64,000 nucleotides of DNA from Notolepis coatsorum (lineage: Eukaryota; Chordata; Actinopteri; Aulopiformes; Paralepididae). This document shows, piece by piece, positions 36,388 to 49,022 of this stretch. The stretch covers positions 127,844,818 to 127,908,817 of the forward strand of contig OZ020588.1 of the NCBI GenBank assembly GCA_963971535.1, written 5' to 3'. The first letter of the stretch is position 1. The number at the start of each line of letters is the position of its first letter. A model generated the notes under the pieces. It was not told where the DNA came from, did not search any database, and saw only the letters and a list, made by a program, of their open reading frames with translations. A program made the translations under genes and the position numbers.

Positions 36388-37958
36388 AACAACAATATTA
36401 TTATTTCATTACTTATTTTATTTCTTTTTGGATTTCTAATTTTGCTGTCTTAGTTTTGCGGGGGTATTTATGCCTCTGGATGATAGTTTAATTCTGTTGG
36501 ATGGGTGTGTAGCATGTAGGCACTCACAGTTTTTTGTTTATTTTTAATTTTCTTTGTTTTTGGTTGACTATATTTTTTTTTAGGAACTGACTGGCTGAGG
36601 GGAGTTCTCTCGCCGGTCAGGGATGGCAGGTGGTGGTGACACAGCGGGACTGGTAGGAGGTCTGATATAATGAGCTGGAAACTGGAAAGGGACGGGAGCT
36701 GGTTCATGGTTTGTTTTCCGCTCATTGAGACTCCAGATGTAGAATCTGGAGGGTTGTGTCACTTTTTGGGTTATGATAAGTGTTGGGGAAACATATTTCT
36801 CTGTCTATAGGAAAGCTCTGTAGGTTGTTGGTCGCAATTTGGCCAGTTAGTGTTCGTGTAGGGTGCAGACATGTGAATTTGATGATTGACTTATGGAAGG
36901 CTCTGCACCGGCTTGTTGAAAGCTGGCGGAGTGTGTGTGATGTGTGTTTAAAGGGACTGTGGTTTGTTGACCATGCACATAGGTTCTGTTGGTGATTGGC
37001 CTCGTCTAGAGCTGACTGTCCGGACCGAGGAGCTGTCGGGAAACGAGGTATTTGGAAGTGAAATAATGGTTATTCCACTGTCAAGGGTGGAGGTAGTTGT
37101 GTTGATCTTGAGATATTGAATCTAGTAAAACAGTACAGCACAAAAAGAAATGAGACAAAGATGATTTGATTGAATGCTAACGTAAGAAGCTGTGAAATAC
37201 ATAGATAATGAATTGGAGAAAAATGTATTGTCAAAATGCAGAACAGTAAAGATGTATCTGTGAAAATAACTGTTTCCAATCTATTGTGTGTTTTGTAAAT
37301 AATAATCCAAAATGCAAAAAGGACAGAAGGAAAATCGGAGCAGTACCAGAGACCTGCATACAACGAAGAAAGAGGCGGTGGTTAGCACAAGATACAACAA
37401 GAAGAAAACGGTCAAAAACGAGTTAGCAGTAAAGGCCTTAGGAAGTTTAAACAGGGATAACTGACAGGGATGAAAGCAAAGGATAATTGAGGCCTCAGTG
37501 GTCTTTGTAAGGAGTAAAAATGATTTATGTTGCTTGTTTGAATTTCCCTCAAATGTTTAGAGTGTTAATATTTTAGTGGTGTGATGTATTAATCTTTTCT
37601 TGCAGAGTCCATTACACAAAATAGACATTTAAGCTAAGTACATGGATAAATATAGTCTTAAACGAAAAGAAGTTGAGAATGGTACGATCATCTCTTTGCA
37701 TAGAGAGACGGACCTAGACTGGATGTCATAATAATAACTGATAATGTATATAAACTGTGAAAGGAGGGAAAGGTAGGTGAAATGATGATTTTGTAACTGT
37801 ACAGATGGAAAGGGGTTTTGTAGTTTGATTTGGGTCAATTTTGGATTTTTTTGAAATTTTGAAAAATATTAGCAATAATTATGGATATGATTTTTAACAT
37901 GTTTTAATTTAGAATATTGATGTTGTATAGGAGGTTATTAAACCCCCTAAGGGTGGAT
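35770..37958 (+). other. Region after Gag: no polymerase or envelope recognised
   Basis: An acceptor-like TTTTTGCTACAG stands at about 36035-36047, followed by an 81-residue frame (36047-36292, CLINSCCGSEENIREN...) of unknown nature. An A run lies at 36357-36383. The rest is A/T-rich with only short frames and ends at the purine tract before the right LTR. If a pol gene was here, it has been lost. Confidence 0.45.
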
Positions 37959-39523
37959 TGTCGTATATTTCTAAATGAAAACATGAATAAATGCAAGTGA
38001 AATGTATAAGGAAAATGATTTGAAAAACAAAATGCTACTTGATAGAAAGGTTATTTAGAACACCATGTGAAGGTATTCCTGAGACCCTAGGGTAGAGGCG
38101 GTTGACTCCCCAGAAAACAGATGGCTGACCTTAAAGACAATAAAACTGACCCCTACCCTAAGTAAGGACTTTCAAGTTACGACATGGCAGAATGGTTAGG
38201 GGACAGAGTAAAAGGAGTGGTAAAAAGAGCCTCTCAGATAGACGAGTCAGCAGCACTCAAGTAAGGCCAAATGTTCAAAATGCATCAAGGATATAAAGAA
38301 AACTAATAAGGTTACATGTAGGCATAAACTCTTAGAAACTATTAGAATAACTTAGTCACAATAAAGAATAAGTATTGGTCAAATGTTCATCAGGAAAATA
38401 AAGTGTTCTATTAAAGGACGGGGAGATATGGTTTGTTGTCTGGACACTGTCTGAAAAAGTGAGTCACTGGCTAGACAATAAAGAATTATCTTAGTATTCT
38501 AAAATGCAATCACAGAATGGTAAATAGTTTGTAGATGGAAATAGCTCATGTTTTATTATTTATGCATCAAAAGCCAGTCTGTCTCCCCATAGACTGTGAA
38601 AACCGTTGTCACCAGAACCAACTGGTTGTGTCAGCAGAAGAAATTGTGTAACATGTGGTCACAGGACACCCTCAGACATGTTTCTACTGGAATGTGACCA
38701 AAAATAAGTGGACGTGAACAGGCAGGCAGGGTCTCCCCCCTCCCTCTCGCTCTCTGTCTCCCCCCCTCCCTCTCTCTCTCTCTCTCCCCGCTGATAAAAA
38801 GGGCGAATGGCGACTCACTAGACACGACTCACACCAGAAGGAACCTGGAGAGACTCGCCACACACACCCGGTGACACTCAGAGGAGACGGAGAAGGATCC
38901 CTGCAGAGCCAAGCCGTGAGACAGAGGGACTGAGACCCGATGACAGACGAAATCGCTTCGCATCAGGAGAAGCGCTGACACACCAGAAAGGACCTGAAGA
39001 CCCAGAGACATGGGGACAGACGATGACAGAGATCGAATCGCAACTGGAGCGCTGAAAACCTCCACCGACAAAGGGAGACTCGCGACTCGACTCGCCACTC
39101 AGGCTACTGAAGAGCCGATGACTCAGAGAGCCATTGAAACCAGATGACCGAGCCGAGGTTCATAGCGGACTCCGCCGATACGAAATCAAGCACTCCCGGC
39201 CTGATCGACGAGGAGACCAGGTTGTCTTGACAACCAGACCAGCGAACCACAAGAGAGGACTCGGTGTTGGCCATGGACAACCTAAGACAGCGAACAGCAC
39301 AGAGAGACGACAACAGCCAAATGAAAGAGACGATGTACTGTTTTAATTCCTAAAGCTGTTTTATTAATAAACACCGCCGCCCGTTGATTTTGACCATATC
39401 GTCAGTCTCCTCTTACTTGAAACCGAACATCTGAAAATACCTAAAACCATGCAGAGGGAAGGGTGAAATAGAACACTATACGATCAATGAACTTAGAGAT
39501 ACATGAATTAAAGAAGATACACT
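37959..39523 (+). repeat. Right LTR, 1565 bp
   Basis: It has the same length and order as the left LTR, at a constant offset of 9743 bp, and no difference was noticed on reading. Identical LTRs mean a recent insertion. CTAC follows at 39524-39527. Confidence 0.9.
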
Positions 39524-40226
39524 CTACTGGAATAAATTAATTGATTGATGTTTAACTTGTCCCTGTGTGTGTCCAGTCATTTCGACTAGCAAACGTTGTA
39601 TTTAACGTTAAAGTTACCTCAGGATACCATTGTATTTAGTTGGTTAGCTATGTAGCTAATGTGGATAGCATTTTGTATAGCACCAATGCTAGCTGGCTGG
39701 CTACAGCTTTATTTACTAAATTATGGAGGCTTTTTAATCGTCAAGGTAAGAGAGGATTTGTCATGATCAACTGAAGGCATATGCTATGGAACAATATGTG
39801 CTTGGGTTTTCAGAAAAAGGCCAGCTATGTGACGCTAATTATTTAGCATCAGCGCTGGCTGGCTACAACAATGGCGGATGGTATTCTCTGCGAGACCAAT
39901 ATTATTCTATGACAGCCCCGCCCCCATTCGCTAACCAACCAATCACTGCTACGCAATATCAACGCAACGGTTGTTTAGGTTAGATTTTGGAGACATGTAC
40001 GCAGCATCCTCGCAACACAGTCTACAAGACCCTAAACAACAACCGCGCTGAAATCGCGCTGATGTTGTGTTGAAGTTGCTTTGAAGTTGCTGTAGCATGT
40101 AGAGGCCTTAAGTGTTCAGTGCTGCTTGGCCCCGATATATTTGATTCCCTGTTCATGTAATATAATTTGTGGAACCAAATAAAGTATTCAAATGTGTTGT
40201 CAACAATAATTGTAAATGGTAAATAT

Positions 40227-40733
40227 TAGGGGTGGGGGGAAAAATCGATAGGCCTACTTAGTAGTATCGCAATACTTTGCGTGGTGATACTGTATCGATA
40301 CAGGAACGCCAAGTATAGATATTTAATAAAAAAAAAATGTAACTATTTTTTTGTATAAGGAAGTTGCATTGTTCATTTTAATACCTGTAATAGTACAGTA
40401 GTCCACACACACACACATGTGCATTCAGTTAAGTTGGAATATGACTGTAATACAAACAGTTCAGTTTGTCAGGTACATGCAACACAGATTACAGTGTTTA
40501 CATCTGTCTGCTTGAGAAAATACCATGTTCTGCAATACAAATTATTGAAGTGAGATGATCAGACTGAACTTTATTTTATTAGATAAAACATGTTGACAGT
40601 TTTACTTTGCAGTTGAAAAAATTATATATATATTTGATAAAAAAAAATATTAAAAAAAATATTGCAATAATCGCAATATATCGAGTATCGCGATAGTATC
40701 GTATCGCGAGGTCTCTGGCGATTCCCACCCCTA
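40227..40733. mobile_element. hAT MITE, 507 bp, 8 bp target duplication
   Basis: GTAAATAT at 40219-40226 and 40734-40741 border TAGGGGTGGG and CCCACCCCTA. The subterminal sequence is TATCGATAC/TATCGCGATA-rich, as in the common fish repeat of this type. It is non-coding. Confidence 0.9.
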
Positions 40734-40920
40734 GTAAATATTGTATTGTATATAAGTACAGACACTATTTTTGTTATGTGGATTTTAGAAAGACGGACCC
40801 AGTTTTGTAATCCACTGTTTTGACTCTGAGATTAGACAAGAGAGGACCCATTTTATGTTATGTACATGATTTTTTATACTTGCATACATTGTTCCGTTCT
40901 TACACTGGTGTTTAATTTAA

Positions 40921-41536
40921 CCCTCCAGTCACCCTTGTCGCAGTTCTGGTCAAAAAGCCCTTTTTTTAACTTGTGTTTGTCCTACTACTGCTGGACGATT
41001 AACTACTACAGAAAAACGCGAGTAACACGTTTTTCTACAACTCAAGTTCAGACCTATGTTACTCTATTTCATTTCATTTGTGGATAGTGTTGGCTAGATT
41101 TGATGTATATGCCAAAAAAGTAGCTCAGTATCACATCTTGGACTCACATTACAATAATCCATGTTTGTTTTTAAAAAAAATCACTATTAAGCGTGTGAAC
41201 AACAAGTGTCACACCCTAGTCGCAGAACTGGACAGGTTAGGGTTAGGGGGTTAGGGTTAGGGTAACCCTAGGGTAACCCTAACCCCCTAACCTTAACCCT
41301 AACCCCCTAACCCTAACCCTAACCCCAACCCTAACGCTAACCCTAATTTAAGAAATGGTTAAAATCCTGAAAATGAATAAATATTCGATATGTATGGTGA
41401 GGACTGAAGTTAATAATGATTTTCATGAAAGAAAATTGGAACAATACATGAAAAAGATATGTTTTTACTGAGATCGCCGTTTCTGTCACTCGGGAGACAG
41501 GTACTGTAGTGGGTTTTTTGAAGGTTGACTCGAGGG
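40921..41536. mobile_element. piggyBac-like element carrying telomere-like repeats
   Basis: TTAA at 40917-40920 and 41537-41540 border CCCTCCAGTCACCCTT and the complement of CCCTCGAGTCAACCTT (14 of 16 match). The interior holds the telomere-like block at 41229-41347 and two GTCGCAG..CTGG units. No transposase is present. Confidence 0.75.
41229..41347. repeat. Interstitial telomeric repeats, head to head
   Basis: TTAGGG units (with an AGGGGG variant) run rightward, then switch at GGGTAACCCTAGGGTAACCC to CCCTAA units with variants (CCCCTAA, ACGCTAA). The order TTAGGG then CCCTAA is that of fused chromosome ends, but the block lies wholly inside a TTAA-flanked element. Confidence 0.9.
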
Positions 41537-41540
41537 TTAA

Positions 41541-41784
41541 TGAAAGTCACTGGACCCATTGCATGCAACAGCCTTTTTTTTAAACATAACATAAAATTAG
41601 ACATACAAGCATTAACAGTACACATCCAATGAGATCACCATTTAAAAAATGTAGTATACGAGATATACACCTAATACTTGCTATCTAATACCCTACATAC
41701 ATATGCTCTTGCTCGTTCACCCCCCCCGGACCCCCACTTGGATAATCCATCCATTATCATTCGCTCCTAACCAGGCACTACAAT
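41541..41784 (-). other. Probable LINE 3' untranslated region
   Basis: This lies between the piggyBac-like element and the stop of the LINE frame. No feature is visible beyond an A-rich stretch near 41580. Confidence 0.3.
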
Positions 41785-44700
41785 TCATATGCTAGCTTTT
41801 ATTCTCTCCACCACTTCTAACCACATTGCAATTTTGGTTTCACTGACACATAAAATTCTTGCTGTAGATATTTCTAGATAAATCACATCGAGATATGTAA
41901 GAACCCATACCTTCCGACAATTTTTTTCCGGTTGAAACCATCGTGATGCTATCAGCTTTTTAGCCGCTGTGATACCAGATAAAACTAATCTCTTTAGCTG
42001 TATAGGGACTGCAAACTCAAAAACATCATTCAACAGCAATACAGAGGGGTGTACAGCCTATGTTCAGAAATAAGAAATTTGATAATTGCTGGGACACATC
42101 TTTCCAGAATATCTTAACTGGTGGGTAATCCCATACATGTGCATAAATGTACCCTCATCCCCATTTATACATAAGGAACATCTGGAGTCTTGTTTAAGTC
42201 CCATTCTGTTCAATTTTATAGGAGTCAGGTATGTCCTAGGAATATAGTTAAGATTAATTTGTTGGTGGTCCGGGTTACGTGACGCAATTCGAACGTTTGC
42301 CCAGACTTCTTGCCAATCAAAATTTATTTCCAAGTCTGGTATATCCCTCCTCCAGACTGAGTCTAGGGGGAGGATTCCATACGAGGATGTTAGTAATTGA
42401 TGATAAAAATCAGATACGAAACCTCTCGATGTCTCTCTTTCATAGAAGAATTTGTGATATCTGTGGTGCTCAATTGGTATCCTTAATGGGACTCCATGAG
42501 CCTTCAAACAGACCAATAACTGTGCGTAAAAATAATATGTGGAACTGGTGAGATACATTTTTTTATGTATGTCTTTATAGCTACAAAAACCCTGTTTGTG
42601 TGTATGCCCTGCTTTTCCCATTTAAGGTATCTTATAGGTTGTTTTCCAATCAGGAGTGCATTGTTATTGAATAGGGGAGTATGACTATGCCATTTATGTA
42701 GGTTAGAATATCTTTTTTGTGTTTTATGCCATATCCGGATCACATGAGTAATAAGGGGGCCAAATTTCAATTCGCATTGCTTAATTGATAATATGGTGTA
42801 TACTATGTCCTGCAGTCTATGTGGTGCTACTATATTTACTTCTAAGTTTCTCCAGGATACAGATGCTTGGGAATCAAACCAGGTTGTCAGTGGTCTTAAA
42901 GAGTACGCCTTAAAATAGTGGTAAAAATCTGGAAATGCCATACCTCCGTCGGCTTTTTTTCTCTGTGCGGTGGATCTTTTTATACGTGGAGGTTTGTTAT
43001 TCCAAATAAATTTGTATGCGGTGGAGTGTAATTTTTTCCAGTAACCATCTGGAGGGGGTAACGGTAGCATTGAGCTAATGAAGTTGATTCTAGGTAGAAC
43101 ATCCATCTTAACTATTGATACCCGTGCCTGTACTGAGTTTGGACCACCTGTCAAAATCGTATTTGATCTTATCTTGGATTTTTATGTAATTGTACTTCAC
43201 CGTTTGGCTTATAGTAGGGAATACTTCAACTCGTAAACATCTGAAGTGTTTAACCATTGGTATTTCTTCTGGGAGGAGTATATTCTTTGCAGGGGCATTA
43301 AGTGGAAGGAAAGCCGACTTTGGCCAATTTATCCTAAATCCTGATAGATTGCCAAAGTCATCAATCAACTTGAGAAGATGAGGCATTGAGGTCTTAGGGT
43401 TTTGCATGAACAATATTACGTCGTCCGCATATAAACTAATATGATGTTGTGTGCCCTTGATTGCGATTGGTTCTATGGATTGGGATTGTCTTATATATTG
43501 TGCTAAAGGCTCTAATGATAAAGCGAATAGTCCAGGACTAAGAGGGCAACCCTGTCTATAGGAGCGCGATACCGGAAATATTTAGGAGGTGATTATACCT
43601 GTTGTAATCATGGCCGATGGGTCTTTGTATAATACTTTAATCATATCAATGAATCCTTTTCCTAACCCCATCCTTTCTAATACTGCCCATAGATAAGACC
43701 ATTCCAACCTATCAAAGGCTTTCATCGCATCCAGGGACAGCATCGCCTTAGGTGTGGTGTCATCCTTGCTGGCATCTAGCACATGTAATAACCGTCTTAT
43801 ATTATCCGTGATCAAACGGCCTCTTATGAAGCCAGTCTGGTCAGGATGAACTAAAGACGTCATATGCTTTTGAAGTCTGATGGCTAATACCTTGGAGTAC
43901 AGCTTGATATCGGTCCGAGGAGGCTTAAGGGTCTATAACTACCGCAATCGTTGGGGTCTTTGTCTTTTTTAAGGAGGACTGTTATGAGTGCAATATTGTC
44001 GTTCTTATGGAAGTTCCCCTCCTTGATTGAATATAGAATCATATTACATCCCAACATGAGAGGTACATTTCTGGTGGGATACCGTCTCTTCCAGGAGCCC
44101 TACCACTTTGCATTTCAGATATGGCCTCCCTAAGTTCATCTAGTGTGATGGGTGTTGTTTAGGAAGGTTAATTTGATTAAGATATGTGTCCATTTTGTTT
44201 TGATCGAAGGCCGTTTCTGATTTGTACAAGTTGGAGTAGAACTCTTTGAATGTCTCGTTGATTTTTTTAGGGTCTGTAACAAGTCCTTGCTGTGCCTTAA
44301 TGGTAGTTATATCCGCAAATTTTGCGTTGGCTCTTAACTGCATAGCTAGTAGGTGACTTGGTTTAGAACCATGAAAGTAATGCTGTTGTCTTGTGCTACG
44401 TATTTGAACTTCAGATTGTTGTTTATAAATGGCATTAATCTCTTTTTTTAACACATTAATTTGAGTTTCCAGTTGAACGAGTAGTTGTATTGTAAAGAGG
44501 AAAATAACGTAGAGTAAAGCGTTTCCAGCTCTGCCAGTTTTGAACAACGATTCTTGCGTATTTTGGAGGAAAAGTACCCGGTAAAATCCTTGATCAATCC
44601 CTTTACCGACATCCATAATATTCTGGGGTCTTGTACCGATTTCGCATTCTCCAGTAGGAATACAGAAAGAGCTTCTTTGAGTTGTGTAATGAATTCCTTG

Positions 44701-45000
44701 TTTTTCAGCAATATCGAGTTAAATCGCCATCTTGGGGCTCGGGATGACAGTATACCAAATGATCCTTTTAGGAGTAAATAACAGTGATCTGACGTCATAG
44801 TTATCAAATAGTCTAGGGGATGCAAAAACATAATCTATTCTGGAAAGTGTGTTATGTCTTGCAGATTGACAAGAGTACTTTCGGGTCGTAGGGTTGAGTG
44901 ATCGCCATAGATCATTTACACCTGTATTCTTAGACCAATCCTTTAACGCATTAGACGATTTTTTCTGGTCGTTGGAAAAGGTGGGATAAGATTTATCCAT
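41785..45000 (-). pseudogene. L1-like LINE ORF2, reverse transcriptase and C-terminal part
   Basis: Read on the minus strand, the fragments join in LINE order with several frame changes. 44719-45000 holds the end of the endonuclease (LSRIDYVFAS), and 44140-44831 the linker. RT blocks are [19 protein letters not shown] and [18 protein letters not shown] (43582-43863), SRSYRQGCPLSPGLF (about 43530-43570) and SLYADDVILF (about 43405-43435). A thumb region follows, and the C-terminal LNRMGLKQDSRCSLC-type block is near 42170. The last part, 41785-42039, has LKRLVLSGITAAKKLI, a typical L1/Tx1 C-terminus. Stops and shifts make it inactive. Confidence 0.85.
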
Positions 45001-45359
45001 TAGTCAGGGGGCCAACACTGATATTGCAACTTAAGTAATCGCTTTTGGGTAGAAGCTGTCAACCTATCCAGTATTCATGTTTAACCCCTTGACATTATGG
45101 CCTAGCTATGTTGACATCTTTGAAAATGATTTTTTTTGTCATTTAATCATTCTATCATCGTAAGTGGTAAAATCGGAATTTTTTTCACAATGCTGCCAAA
45201 TTAGTGACAATTTGCTCTGTAATTTCTAACAACTTTGTAATATTATCCCTTAATATATCTCATGTGAAAGTATGATCTTAACTATTGATAATAAAAAAAT
45301 CAACCAATGGTAAAACAATATCATAGCGTACCACATGGGGTGCTGTGGGTTGATACAGC

Positions 45360-47907
45360 AAAAAACAGCAGCCATGTCAGTGAAGCAGAAGAGTTATACA
45401 CTTCAAACTAATGGGTGGTAGGAAGTGGAGGAATGGAAGCAGCTTCAGCATGCTATGAGGAACTTGTGCTGAAAGGTGGGGAGATTCAAGATCTCCTTGT
45501 ACAGTTTGACAAGGCCAATGAAGACAAGCCAACCTTTACCTTCTGGAGACAGTACATGGACATTGTGTCTATTCTCCTTGCGTTCACCCGGGCACTGAGA
45601 TGTGGTGATTGGAAACCTGTACATGTCAGCCTTCAAGAGCATGATGCCTTGGTTTGCTGCGTATGATCACACCCATTACACAAGATGGGGTGCTGTGTTC
45701 ATAGCAGACATGGAACAGCAGGCACAGACAGCACCAGAGGTCTACCATGGCTTCCTAGATGGTGATTTTGTAGCCAAGGAGACCAAACACAGCTTCAACG
45801 AGGTGCCTTTCGGCCTTCGCCTTGAACACATCAATAAAACGGGAAAGGTTGCTGGAGGATTGATAGGCATCACTAGAAATGATCCAGCAAGAAATCGTTG
45901 GTCCATCACCTATAATGAACGTGCATCCTTGGCAGAGGATACCAGATCCCTGTTTGGACTGACACGATGATGAGGAGACACACAAAGACTGCCTTCAATC
46001 AAGAATCAAGAGGGATAATGTCGATGTCATTCAACTTGTTGATCAGTTCCAGAGATACAACGTCTTCCAACAAGAGCATATGTATGATTTAGTGTGCCTG
46101 ACAACTGGTGATGTTGCCTCAGAAGAGATACTGAATGACCTTACACATGCTGCAGAGTCTGGCAATCACTGAGTTGGTAAAAAACCGACTGGGCACAACG
46201 AACACAGACTTCCACCCCAGTCTCACCAAGAGAAAACCGAAAACATTCTCAAGCCTATACAGCACAGATACCAAGCTTGAACAACTCAGATCCAAGTGTG
46301 TGAAGCCTGACAGGGATATATTTCGCTGCATCATTGTATCCATGGAGAGTGGCAGAGAGGTCAACATGGATGAGCTTCTCCAAAAAGAACTGTGTGCAGT
46401 CCCCCTGTCACTTGCCACAACAGATTCAGTGCTCAGGCCTACAAACAAAGCTGACTTAGCCACCATACTACAAGCTGGTGCAAAGGAAACAGAGCTCAGT
46501 CCATCTGTTATGAGAACATGCACCATCATTGATGGAATGGCCTTAGTAAGAGCCATGGCAAAACCTCAAAATGCATCAACTTTCGGGGAATATGCAGATG
46601 TGTTCACACAGAGAGTGGCATCTAATCTACATGGGAACGTCACCAGAGTGGATATAGTGTTTGATCTGTACCAAAAAAAACTCTATCAAGAGTGGAACAA
46701 GAACAAAACACAGCACTACTCAGCGAAAGGTTCACACAATTGTGAGTAGAGATGTAAAGCTACCTGCTAACTGGAATAGCTTCATTGAAATTGATGAAAA
46801 CAAAGCCAACCTTACCCATTTCCTATCAACTGAACTTGAGAATCATGTGCAGCTTTATGATGAGGAAATTGTTATCAGTGGAGGGTTTGAGGATCCTGAA
46901 AAAGTCACGTCAGCAGCTGGGATTGATGGATCTCCCCTACAAGCTACACATGAAGAAGCGGATACACACATACTACTACATGCAGCTAATGCAACAACGA
47001 AAGGGTTTCAGAGGCTCATCATTCAGTGCAGAGACACAGATGTGTTGCTGCTACTACTTGTATTTGCAAACCAACTAAGCCAAGAAGTTTGGATGAAAGC
47101 AGGAACAGCTAACAAACCACGCTACATCAAAGTCCATCAAATCACACTACCAAATGAGATGCTCAATGGTCTGTTGGCATTTCATGCCATCACTGGATGT
47201 GATACTACGAGCTAGTTCACCAGAATTGGAAAAAGGACAGCATGGAAAGTGTTCCAGCAGTACCCGCATCTTCTCCACAACTTTGGTGAGGATGAAGTAC
47301 CAAGTACCACTTCCCTATCTTTGGCAGAACAGTTCATATGTAAGCTCTATGACCTTAAGTCAACCAGCAACTTGATACAAGAAGTTTGCTGCACTCTCTT
47401 TCGAAAACTTAAAGCCAATGTTGATACATTACCACCAACAGAAGATGCATTGTCAATGCACCTCAAGAGGGCCCACTACCAAACGAGGGTTTGGAAACAG
47501 TCACTAGTGACACATCCACAACTGCCCTCACCAATTGTGGTTGGCAGATGATGAATGGTATGCTGGTCCCCATGCTTCTTACCAAGGAACCTGTACAATC
47601 CACATGCGTACAGCTGACAGTGTGTGGATGCAAGGAAAGTGGAAGTCAGTGCAGTACCAGACAGTGTCTCTGTCGCAGAAGAGGACTGTATTGCAGTGGG
47701 GCGTGTGGATGTGCTTGTGCAGCGTGGTGCATGAACTCCAATGTCATTCAAGAGACTAACGGTGAAAAAACTGATCTTGATCTGGATGTTGTGGTGCGGC
47801 CGCCAGAAAAAAGCACATCAACAACGAGATCTTCAGTGTGCGATGCTCAGCTCTCCACATCAGCATGTGCACTGAGGGCGCACGGGCGTACAGATCGCCG
47901 TCTGTAA
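45360..47907 (+). pseudogene. Academ-like transposon protein with PIN/XPG-like and CXC parts, frameshifted
   Basis: The frames follow each other along the plus strand with at least four breaks (near 45605, 45968, 46140-46170 and 46670-46680) and a TAG at about 47213. Parts in order: YMDIVSILLAFTRALRCGDW; YDHTHYTRWGAVFIADMEQ and PEVYHGFLDGDF; GGLIGITRNDPARNRW; RCIIVSMESGREVNMDELL; FGEYADVFTQRV, then DIVFDLYQK; THEEADTHILLHA with CRDTDVLLLLL (acidic residues as in PIN/XPG nucleases); LLAFHAITGCDTTS; FTRIGKRTAWKVF; and last a Cys-rich CGCKESGSQCSTRQCLCRR...CSGACGC block (47620-47720), a CXC-type domain. The same architecture is widespread in uncharacterised fish and cnidarian proteins. The break near 46672 is at an A8 run. 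Confidence 0.75.
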
Positions 47908-47939
47908 CCAGCAAACCTTGAGTCTGAAGAGCCTTCTAG

Positions 47940-48520
47940 GTCCTAACGGTATGTACCTGAGATTCTAGACTTACCAAGTTTATTATCTTGCTATGCATCC
48001 AGTTGTTGTGCCATTCTGACCTTGTGTCTCTTTCCTCCTCAGTGTCTCCTGTGCCCCATTGGATTCCTGGGCCTGTCCTCATCCTCATAGACACCAGGAT
48101 TCTAGTGCCCCATGCTGCCTTGACTACACCTTGTCTCACGCCATAGCCTACACGCACACTAACAACACTTCCAACATTCCCATTCTGCACACAATATGCA
48201 CTACACACGCTTTGCACTCATACACATGGTCAGGGACACATTTCATATCCAGAATTCCAGTTGCACCATACACGTCCCAGAAATGTCCCTCCCTCTTCCA
48301 AATAAACACGCATTTTGGCTTGAACATGCCTAACCCCTGAGTTGCTCTGGTTCCTTCCGACCCTAACACTGGATACATTTTATTGTTTTAGTTTTTATTT
48401 ATGTTGTATGTAATATTTTGTATACATACAATGGTTCCATTACTGGGAAGATGATCCTCAGTAATCCACAAAAATATTTTGTCTTATCATGGTATCCAAG
48501 TGTATTGTCAAAATACAACA
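47940..48520 (+). other. Transposon sequence after the CXC block, no gene seen
   Basis: A T-rich, low-complexity region inside the Academ-like element. An AATAAA at about 48299 (CCAAATAAACACGC) could end the transposase transcript. Confidence 0.35.
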
Positions 48521-48537
48521 TTAAAAAGTCAAAAAGC

Positions 48538-49007
48538 GGTGCGGCTGGGTGGCGCAGCGGTCTAAGCGCTCGTCACCAACGCGCGAGACACCGGTATCAA
48601 ATCCGGCTGTCAGCGTTGCCTCCGGCTTGGTCCGGCCGTCATACTGACTCAATTGGCAGAGTCAGTGGGAGGGGAGTCGATGGGTGGTAATCTGGTCGTT
48701 GTAAACAGTGACTCCTACAGGTCGGTCAGGGCGCCTGCACAGCAAGGACAGGAGATGTCGAAGGTAGTGTGAGCCTCCCACATGTTACACCTCGCTAATG
48801 AGAGTCCGCTCTGGCAGGTGAAAAGAAGTGGCTGGCTGACTGCATGTATCGGAGGGGACATGCAATAGATTTTTCAACCCTCCCTATGACCGACCAGTGG
48901 GGGGTACAGGCGAGCAACGATCAGGACATGGGAGGGGGTAATTGGCACGACTAAATTGGGTTGGGAGAAAAACAGAAAAAAGAAGGAGAAAAAGTGGATC
49001 AAGAAAA
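48538..49007 (+). mobile_element. tRNA-derived SINE, about 470 bp, 15 bp target duplication
   Basis: AAAAAGTCAAAAAGC stands at 48523-48537 and 49008-49022. The head has tRNA-like pol III promoter boxes, TGGCGCAGCGG (48550-48560, box A) and GGTATCAAATCC (48593-48604, box B). The 3' end is A-rich. It is inserted in the Academ-like transposon. Confidence 0.9.
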
Positions 49008-49022
49008 AAAAAGTCAAAAAGC

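Larger units (their letters stand above)
28216..39523 (+). mobile_element. LTR retroelement, 11.3 kb, Gag only, no polymerase found
   Basis: Two direct repeats of 1565 bp (28216-29780 and 37959-39523) bound a 8178 bp interior. CTAC precedes the left LTR and follows the right LTR, a 4 bp target duplication. The right LTR is preceded by the purine-rich AAGGGTGGAT. The interior has a leader of about 4960 bp, one 342-residue ORF with a retroviral zinc knuckle (34741-35769), and 2.2 kb after it without recognised protein. No protease, reverse transcriptase or integrase motif was seen. It would depend on a partner element for copying. Confidence 0.85.
27878..40107. mobile_element. TTAA-flanked non-autonomous element carrying an LTR retroelement
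   Basis: TTAA at 27874-27877 and 40108-40111 border the inverted ends AGGCCTCTGCATGCTACAGA and the complement of AGGCCTCTACATGCTACAGC; the similarity continues through AACTTCAAAGCAACT and ACAACATCG. Without the inserted retroelement it would be about 0.92 kb. No transposase was recognised. Piggybac and Kolobok both use TTAA. Confidence 0.8.

Noticed and set aside
36264-36491. Lys-rich ORF in the LTR retroelement
   Set aside because: It is open only because of the A run at 36357-36383.
41229-41347. A chromosome end or fusion point
   Set aside because: The telomeric block is short, degenerate and enclosed in a TTAA-flanked element, so a transposon origin is simpler.
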